Shown here in pieces: positions 58,682-64,000 of a DNA stretch of 64,000 nt (position 1 is its first letter; every line of letters starts with the position of its first letter). Both the position numbers and the translations under genes were made by a program. The notes under the pieces are model-generated. The model was not told the DNA's origin, made no database searches, and was given only the letters and a program-made list of their open reading frames with translations. The stretch comes from JBCCGG01 sp039029395 (GTDB lineage: Bacteria > Pseudomonadota > Alphaproteobacteria > Kiloniellales > JAKSDN01), in contig JBCCGG010000022.1 of the NCBI GenBank assembly GCA_039029395.1, positions 1 to 64,000 on the forward strand, given 5' to 3'.

Positions 58682-59704
58682 TCAAGCCTGGCTGCTTGCC
58701 GGCGCCTCTTGGGCCGTTGGGTTGGCGAGCGCCTGAACCGCGTTCCACAATTCCTCATCCAAAGTGACGCTATCGGGAAGCACCCGGTTGGCGCCCGGCA
58801 AGCGGGCATTCTCCTGTTCCTCGACCGCATCGGTGAGCCGCTTGAGCCGCTCCCAAAAGGCCTCGCCGGAAATGGCCGTGGGGTCGATCAAGAAGTAAAA
58901 CTGCCCGAGGTTATGCGGCTCGCCGGCGGGTACCTTCAAGCCCTTCACATCCAGCGAGTTGACCGATCCCGTGAGTCCGGCGGCGAGGATCTCCGCCATC
59001 AATCCGAATCCGTAGCCCTTGTGGCCGCCTGAGGAAACCAACGAACCGCTAAGCGCTTTCTTGGGGTCGTTGGTCGGATTGCCGTCGCTGTCCACGGCCC
59101 AGCCCAAAGGGATCTTTTCATTCGCTGCCGCCGCCATGGTGATCTTTCCAAGTGCAACCGCGCTGGTGCTTTGATCGAATTGAAAGGCCACGCCGCCACC
59201 GCGGGCCGGCACCGCCATTGCGATGGGGTTGGTGCCCAACACAGCGGATTTTCCGTTGGGCGGCGAGACGGCGGCCGAGGCATTGGTGAAGCCGATGCCG
59301 ATAAATCCGGCTTCGGCGATTTGTTCGGTGAAGTAGCCGAGCGACGTGCAGGTATGGGCGTGGCAAATGGCGAGCGAACAGGTCCCCAACGCGCGTGCCG
59401 TTTCGATCGCATCCGGCAGCCCCTTGGCGAAGGCGGCCTGGGCAAAGCCGAATTTTGCATCGACCTTCACGCAGGCCGGCTTGGGCCGGCTCACTTCGGG
59501 ATCGACATTGCCCTTCACCCGCCCGGTGGTCAGTTGCTGGCAGTAACTCTCAAGGTAATAGAGGCCGCAGATCACGTTGCCCGTGGCCTCAGCCTTCCTG
59601 ACGGCCTTCGCCACTTCCACGGCGATCCATTCATCGGCCCCGTGCCGCTGAAGCGCGAGCTTCGTTTGGGCCTCCAGATCGGACAGACTGATCGTGACTG
59701 ACAT
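58682..59704 (-). CDS. Ldh2/ComC-type NAD(P)-dependent dehydrogenase
   Basis: The 340-residue protein belongs to the malate/lactate/ureidoglycolate Ldh2 family (GLYYLESYCQQLTTGRVKG, HAHTCTSLGYFTEQIAEAGFIG, LGTNPIAMAVPARGG, GGHKGYGFGLMAEILAAGLTG). The HTCTSLGYF segment resembles sulfolactate-dehydrogenase-type members better than malate dehydrogenases. Start ATG 59704 (MSVTISL). Convergent with the MttB gene, divergent from a GntR gene that may regulate it. Confidence 0.82.
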   Translation of the reverse strand: MSVTISLSDLEAQTKLALQRHGADEWIAVEVAKAVRKAEATGNVICGLYYLESYCQQLTTGRVKGNVDPEVSRPKPACVKVDAKFGFAQAAFAKGLPDAIETARALGTCSLAICHAHTCTSLGYFTEQIAEAGFIGIGFTNASAAVSPPNGKSAVLGTNPIAMAVPARGGGVAFQFDQSTSAVALGKITMAAAANEKIPLGWAVDSDGNPTNDPKKALSGSLVSSGGHKGYGFGLMAEILAAGLTGSVNSLDVKGLKVPAGEPHNLGQFYFLIDPTAISGEAFWERLKRLTDAVEEQENARLPGANRVLPDSVTLDEELWNAVQALANPTAQEAPASSQA

Positions 59705-59993
59705 TGAGTCGATCTCCCTTGTGCCGAACAGCCTTGCGCGCAACGGATCGCGCCAAAAACCTATCAGTAGGGAGATCGCCGAGAATGGGCAATAGAGGAT
59801 CTTCGCCGATCCGGCTTCGGTCCGTTTCGCGAATCGCGATCCAAACACCGGCCTGGCCGCGCGGACGGTCGCGCACGAACCGAGGCAGGGTCACTTCGGC
59901 AACCGAAGGCACTGCGGCGCGCCGCCATATCTGCCTGTTTGTCGTGCTGGGCGCTTCCTATAGGCTCTTGCGGCTTGGTATTGATGGTGCGAC
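59705..59993. other. Divergent region between dehydrogenase and GntR genes
   Basis: These 289 bases hold no supported ORF. I found only short symmetric motifs (for example TTCGCGAA near 59826) and no clear promoter. Confidence 0.35.
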
Positions 59994-60899
59994 ATGCGGC
60001 AAGTTGATCTCACGCGGCGGATCGTCGACATCCTGCGCCGCCAGCAGGCGCCCGAGGGCTTTCATGTGCGCGAGCAATGGCTGGCCGACGCCTTGGGCGT
60101 GTCGCGCTCGCCGGTGCGCCGCGCGCTTCAGCAGCTGGAACAGATGAACGTCCTGCGCTCGGAGCAGAACCAAGGCTACTTCATGGCGGTCGCGGCCGAT
60201 TCCGGCGCCTTTCGCAATATCGCGCTGCCGGAGACCGAAGTGGAGCGGATCCGCACGTTGATCGCCAGCGAACGATTCGCCACCTTGCTGGGCGACCAGG
60301 TTTCGGTCGGCGACCTTTGCCAGCGCTACGGTGCCAGCCGGGCGACGATCCTCAAGGTGCTCGCCCGCATGCAGGAGGAAGGGCTGGTCGAGAAGACCGC
60401 GGGCCATGGCTGGATGCTCCGTCCGGCCTTGAATGACGAAGCGGCCTATTTAGAGAGCGCCCGCTTCCGAAGGCTGCTCGAGCCGGCCGTTTTCACCGAG
60501 CCTGACTTCATGCTGGATCCCTCGGCGTTGGAGGACCTGCTCGCGAGCCAGAATGCTCTGGCCGAGCGGAGCGCGCAGAACGAACCGCTCCAAGCGCTGT
60601 TCGACGCGGACGCGGCCTTTCACGAGCGCCTGGCCGAGGCGAGCGGCAACCGCTTCCTGACCCAGGCGATCCGCCAAATCACCCGGGTGCGCCGGCTGTC
60701 CGAGCCGGAGCGCTACGTCACGCGGGAACGGCTCGCCGAATCCTTTCGCGAACACGGGGAGGTGTTGAAGGCGATCAAAGCGGACGACCCGGGCTTGGCC
60801 GCCAAGCGCATGGCCGATCACATTGACCGCGCCCACGCCGCCCGACCCGACATTCGCAAGGTCCGGGCGTTGGCGCACCGGCGGCTGACCCGGCGATGA
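59994..60899 (+). CDS. GntR/FCD regulator with two winged-helix domains
   Basis: The 301-residue protein has an N-terminal GntR-type HTH (QWLADALGVSRSPVRRALQQLE), then a second HTH (VGDLCQRYGASRATILKVLARMQ), and a helical FCD domain from about residue 145 to 290. A tandem arrangement is unusual compared with standard 230-residue FadR regulators. Probably regulates the Ldh2 gene and the downstream ABC transporter. Confidence 0.83.
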   Translation: MRQVDLTRRIVDILRRQQAPEGFHVREQWLADALGVSRSPVRRALQQLEQMNVLRSEQNQGYFMAVAADSGAFRNIALPETEVERIRTLIASERFATLLGDQVSVGDLCQRYGASRATILKVLARMQEEGLVEKTAGHGWMLRPALNDEAAYLESARFRRLLEPAVFTEPDFMLDPSALEDLLASQNALAERSAQNEPLQALFDADAAFHERLAEASGNRFLTQAIRQITRVRRLSEPERYVTRERLAESFREHGEVLKAIKADDPGLAAKRMADHIDRAHAARPDIRKVRALAHRRLTRR

Positions 60900-61030
60900 A
60901 TCGTCGTTTTGTCGGAATTCGATTGTACTATTGAGCGAAAAAATACAAACTAGCCCAATTGGCGCGCCACCGCGCCGTCGCGGCCGCACCGCAAGACGGC
61001 TGCGATCGACTGACTAGGGAGGAACCACCC
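60900..61030 (+). promoter_or_regulatory. Control region of the ABC transporter
   Basis: The 131 bases contain an AT-rich patch (60910-60955) with TTGTA and TACAA half-sites separated by 16 bases, possible GntR-type operator elements. GGGAGGAACC before the ATG is a good ribosome binding site. No clear terminator. Confidence 0.35.
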
Positions 61031-62083
61031 ATGACCAAGCTACGGATGTTGGCTGCGGCCGCGGCGCTCGCCAGCCTGGCGCTCGGCGCAGCGCCCGGCC
61101 TCGCCGACGGCAAGATCGTCATCTCGAACTGGGACGGTTATATGCCGGCCGACATGGCCGAACGCTTCAAGGCCGCAACCGGCATCGATATGGAAGTCGC
61201 GCTGCACGCCACCAACGAGGAGATCATGGGCAAGGTCGTGGCCGGCGGCGGCAAGGGCTACGACGTGCTGTTCGTCTCCTCGCCCTTTGCCGAGGCGCTC
61301 AACCAGCTTGACCTCGCGGCCGAGATCGATCACGGGCAGATCCCCAACATGGCCAATCTCTACCCTCAGGCCAACGAGCTTGCCTACGACCCGGGCAACG
61401 CCTTCTCGGTCCCTTATGCCTGGGGCACGACCGGGCTCTGCTACCGCTCGGACATGGTCGAGGGCACGCCGGACAGCTGGGCCGACCTGCTTAGCCCGTC
61501 GGACGACCTTAAGGGCAAGGTTACGATGTTGGCGACCGACCGCTGGCTGATGGCGGCCGGGCTGCTGGCTCGGGGTTACTCGGTCAACGAGACCGACCAG
61601 GCCAAGATCGATCAGGTCAAGGCCGACCTGATCGAGGCGAAGAAGAACCTGTTGGCCTATGACGACACCACCTTCTATTCGAAGCTGGTCTCGGGTGAGG
61701 CGGCGCTGGTCCATGCTTGGGACGGCTGGTGCAACTACGGGATCGCCGAGAACGGCGACATCAAGTACATCATCCCGAAAGAGGGCACGGATCTCTGGGT
61801 TGACACAATGGTGATTCCGGCCGCCTCGGAGAACAAGGCCGAGGCCCACGCCTTCATCAATTTCGTGCTGGGCCAAGAGACCGGCACCTGGGTGGCCGAG
61901 AACATCATGTACAAGGTGCCCAACAAGGCCGCGATGGAAGCGCTCGATCCCGGTTATGTCGCGGGCTTTCCGAACATTGGCTACGATCCGGCCGAGATGT
62001 TGAAGCAGGAGCAGCTGCGCGACCTGGGCGCCGCGCAGAAAGCCTACAGTAAGGCGGTCTCGGAAATTCTCGCCTCCCAATAA
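61031..62083 (+). CDS. potD: Spermidine/putrescine-type ABC transporter binding protein, PotD
   Basis: The 350-residue protein has a Sec signal (LAAAAALASLALGAAPGLA) and the PotD/PotF fold (IVISNWDGYMPADMAERF, YDVLFVSSPFAEALNQ, FSVPYAWGTTGLCYR, AWDGWCNYGIAE). These bind linear cationic amines. Start ATG 61031. In this setting, a quaternary amine substrate is as likely as a polyamine. Confidence 0.88.
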   Translation: MTKLRMLAAAAALASLALGAAPGLADGKIVISNWDGYMPADMAERFKAATGIDMEVALHATNEEIMGKVVAGGGKGYDVLFVSSPFAEALNQLDLAAEIDHGQIPNMANLYPQANELAYDPGNAFSVPYAWGTTGLCYRSDMVEGTPDSWADLLSPSDDLKGKVTMLATDRWLMAAGLLARGYSVNETDQAKIDQVKADLIEAKKNLLAYDDTTFYSKLVSGEAALVHAWDGWCNYGIAENGDIKYIIPKEGTDLWVDTMVIPAASENKAEAHAFINFVLGQETGTWVAENIMYKVPNKAAMEALDPGYVAGFPNIGYDPAEMLKQEQLRDLGAAQKAYSKAVSEILASQ

Positions 62084-62143
62084 CGGCACTCAGGCGGCAC
62101 CGGATTCCAAGCCGGCGTCGTCTGCTCCTTTCGGGGGCCCCGG

Positions 62144-63004
62144 ATGACGCCGCGCTTGCGCTCATGGCTCTTGATGCTGCCCGGCATCGGCTGGCTGACG
62201 GTCTTCATGATCGTGCCCTGTCTGATCGTGTTCTTCTACAGTTTCTTCGAACGCGGCATCTATGGCGGCATCGACTACATCTTCGGCTTTCAGAACTTCG
62301 CGCGTGCGGCCGAACCGGTCTACCGCACAATCTTCTTGGATTCGGCACGCATCGCGGCCGAGGCGACGGTGATTGCCGTCGTGCTTGCCTATCCCGCGGC
62401 CTATGCGATCTCCCTGGCGCCCAAGGCCCGCCAGACCCGCTATCTGCTGCTGGTCATGCTGCCGTTTTGGTCCAACTACCTGATCCGGACCTATGCCTGG
62501 ATCGTTTTGCTGAACCGCGAGGGGCTGATCAACCGCTCCCTGCGCGGTGTCGGCGCGATCGAGGAGCCTCTGCCTTTGCTCTATAACGAGTTCGCGGTGG
62601 TCACCGGGCTGGTCTACAACTATCTGCCCTTCGTGATCCTGGCGATCTATGCGTCGATCCAGCGCATGGACCCGGCCTTGCGCGAGGCTTCCGAGGATCT
62701 GGGCGCGCCGGCTTGGCGCACCTTTCTCAGGGTGACCCTGCCGCTCACCCTGCCCGGCGTGGCGGCCGGCGCGGTCTTCGTCTTCGTGCTTTCCATCGGC
62801 AATTTCATCACGCCGGACCTGCTCGGCGGCGGGCGCTTGCAAATGATGGGCAACCTGATCTACGACCAGTTCCTCTCGGCCCGCGATTGGCCGTTCGGCG
62901 CCGCACTGTCGCTGGTGCTGATCGTGATCATGATGCTGCTGCTGTTCGCCCAGGCTGTCGCCGTGAACCGCGCCCAGTTGGAGGGGAGGCGCGGCGATGC
63001 CTGA
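62144..63004 (+). CDS. potB: ABC transporter permease, PotB type
   Basis: The 286-residue protein has six membrane helices and the binding-protein-dependent permease EAA loop (ASEDLGAPAWRTFLRVTLPLTLPG). It overlaps potC by 8 bases. It forms the membrane channel with PotC. Confidence 0.92.
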   Translation: MTPRLRSWLLMLPGIGWLTVFMIVPCLIVFFYSFFERGIYGGIDYIFGFQNFARAAEPVYRTIFLDSARIAAEATVIAVVLAYPAAYAISLAPKARQTRYLLLVMLPFWSNYLIRTYAWIVLLNREGLINRSLRGVGAIEEPLPLLYNEFAVVTGLVYNYLPFVILAIYASIQRMDPALREASEDLGAPAWRTFLRVTLPLTLPGVAAGAVFVFVLSIGNFITPDLLGGGRLQMMGNLIYDQFLSARDWPFGAALSLVLIVIMMLLLFAQAVAVNRAQLEGRRGDA

Positions 63005-63779
63005 CCTCTCGCGGCTGCTGCGCGGCCATCTCATCCTTGTCTACTTCTTTCTCTACGCACCGATCCTGGTGCTTATGGGCCTCAGCTTCAACAAGGGCGG
63101 CATGCCGACCGCCTGGACCGGCTTCTCGACCGACTGGTACGGCGAGCTGCTAGAGAGCCCGGAAATTATCTCCTCGGCGCTCAATACGCTTGTCGTCGCG
63201 ACCGTCTCGACCCTCATCGCGACTGCCCTTGGGGTCGCCCTGGCCTTCGGGGTCGAGCAGCGCCGGCGCTCGAGCGGTCTGGACGCCTTGCTGTTCGCGC
63301 CGATGATCATTCCCGATATCGTGCTGGCGATCGCGCTCCTCTCGTTTTACACCCTGTTGAGCTTCTCGCTTGGGCTGGTCTCGATCATCCTCAGCCACGT
63401 GGTCTTCAACATCGCTTTCGTCTGCGCGATCGTGCGCACCCGGCTCAGGCATTTCGACCACTCGGTGGTCGAGGCCTCGATCGATTTGGGCGCCGGCGCC
63501 TTTACCACCTTCCGACGGGTCACCCTGCCGATGATCTGGCCTGGGGTTCTGGCCGGCGCGCTCCTGGCCTTCACCCTCTCGGTCGACGAGTTCATCATCG
63601 CCTTTTTCACCGCGGGACCGGGAGAAAGCTCGACCACCCTGCCGATGCGCATCTACGCCATGATCCGCTTCGGAGTTACGCCCGAGATCAACGCCATGGC
63701 GACCATCGTCATGCTCTTCAGCTTCACCCTGGTGCTGCTGTCCCAGCGGGTCAGCAAGGGCGCGGTGACCGGCCAATGA
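62997..63779 (+). CDS. potC: ABC transporter permease, PotC type
   Basis: The 260-residue protein has six helices and the EAA loop (EASIDLGAGAFTTFRRVTLPMIWPG). Starts inside potB and ends within the potA start (ATGA). Typical partner of PotB. Confidence 0.92.
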   Translation: MPDLSRLLRGHLILVYFFLYAPILVLMGLSFNKGGMPTAWTGFSTDWYGELLESPEIISSALNTLVVATVSTLIATALGVALAFGVEQRRRSSGLDALLFAPMIIPDIVLAIALLSFYTLLSFSLGLVSIILSHVVFNIAFVCAIVRTRLRHFDHSVVEASIDLGAGAFTTFRRVTLPMIWPGVLAGALLAFTLSVDEFIIAFFTAGPGESSTTLPMRIYAMIRFGVTPEINAMATIVMLFSFTLVLLSQRVSKGAVTGQ

Positions 63780-64000
63780 CAAAGGCACCGGTCATGGCCC
63801 TGGAAGGGGTCACCAAGCGATTTGGCCCGGTGACGGCGGTCGATGGCGTCTCGCTTGAGCTGGCTGAGGGGGAGTTCTTTGCCCTGCTAGGGCCCTCGGG
63901 CTGCGGCAAGACGACGCTCTTGCGCATTCTGGCCGGCTTCGAGACGCCGGAATCGGGGCAGGTTCTGCTCGATGGGGCGGAAATCACCGGACTGCGCGCG
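63776..64000 (+). CDS. potA: ABC transporter ATP-binding protein, PotA type (partial)
   Basis: The gene runs off the right edge; 75 codons are visible. VTKRFGPVTAVDGVSLEL and Walker A GPSGCGKTT identify an ABC ATPase of the polyamine/Fe/sulfate importer group. ATG 63776 overlaps potC. Order potDBCA is unlike potABCD of E. coli but usual in Alphaproteobacteria. Confidence 0.92.
   Translation, partial: MTKAPVMALEGVTKRFGPVTAVDGVSLELAEGEFFALLGPSGCGKTTLLRILAGFETPESGQVLLDGAEITGLRA

Noticed and set aside
1..64000. tRNA, rRNA, CRISPR, integrase or transposase genes
   Set aside because: I looked for conserved tRNA arms, repeat-spacer periodicity and transposase motifs and found none. The genes are coherent metabolic operons.

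Overview
The window is about 64 kb of GC-rich, densely packed DNA with many ATGA/GTGA start-stop overlaps. The PhyR-NepR-EcfG general stress response locus (about 34.7-38.9 kb) is diagnostic of Alphaproteobacteria. A cbb3 oxidase, three TRAP transporter genes, a taurine/Xsc cluster with a MocR-type TauR regulator, and several one-carbon methyltransferases suggest a heterotrophic, microaerobic-capable, probably aquatic member of the Rhodospirillales sensu lato. The order is inference. I saw no insertion sequences, phage genes, CRISPR arrays, rRNA or tRNA genes.

Layout. (1) 0.4-10.9 kb is a corrinoid methyl-transfer module: a methyl-THF methyltransferase, then a leftward operon of UroD-like methyltransferase I, corrinoid protein, RACo-type reductive activator, CobW GTPase with a His-rich tract, a FadR-type regulator and a zinc-ribbon protein. 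A stand-alone MetH activation domain, a PF13769-like protein, a small-molecule or protein methyltransferase and a MetF-like reductase follow. Together they could move methyl groups from a donor to corrinoid, to THF, and on to methylene-THF. (2) 11.0-15.8 kb is arsenite oxidase aioBA, translationally coupled to a secreted pentapeptide-repeat protein and an aquaglyceroporin, followed by a betaine-homocysteine methyltransferase-like gene. (3) 16.9-25.2 kb is a CoA-linked carboxylate catabolic operon (thiolase-like/DUF35 pair, TRAP transporter, enoyl-CoA hydratase, acyl-CoA synthetase) with a divergent LysR gene. (4) 25.3-33.3 kb is a taurine dissimilation cluster (TauY-like, Xsc, TauZ-like exporter, cupin, Pta) with divergent TauR.

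(5) 33.5-38.9 kb holds a DUF1344 protein, a lipoprotein protease, a second ECF sigma factor under a probable EcfG promoter, an HWE-type kinase, PhyR, NepR and EcfG. (6) 39.1-43.4 kb is an NsrR-like regulator and ccoNOQP with a 53-residue membrane protein and ccoS. (7) 43.4-47.8 kb holds a DUF2189 membrane protein and a very large adenylate-cyclase/ATPase/TPR regulator. (8) 47.9-58.6 kb is an eight-gene-plus-regulator operon: LysR, beta-decarboxylating dehydrogenase, GMC oxidoreductase, AruI-like ThDP decarboxylase, aldehyde dehydrogenase, membrane di-iron hydroxylase, MmgE/PrpD and a non-pyrrolysine MttB homologue. (9) 58.7-64 kb holds an Ldh2/ComC-type dehydrogenase, a tandem-HTH GntR regulator and a PotDBCA-type ABC importer that runs off the end.

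The best candidates for an undescribed system are the MttB operon (8), which lacks its own corrinoid protein, and its possible partnership with the corrinoid module (1), which lacks an MttB. If they cooperate, the organism could demethylate a quaternary amine through corrinoid and THF while oxidising and shortening the carbon skeleton. Everything about function is read from sequence motifs and gene order, without database searches.
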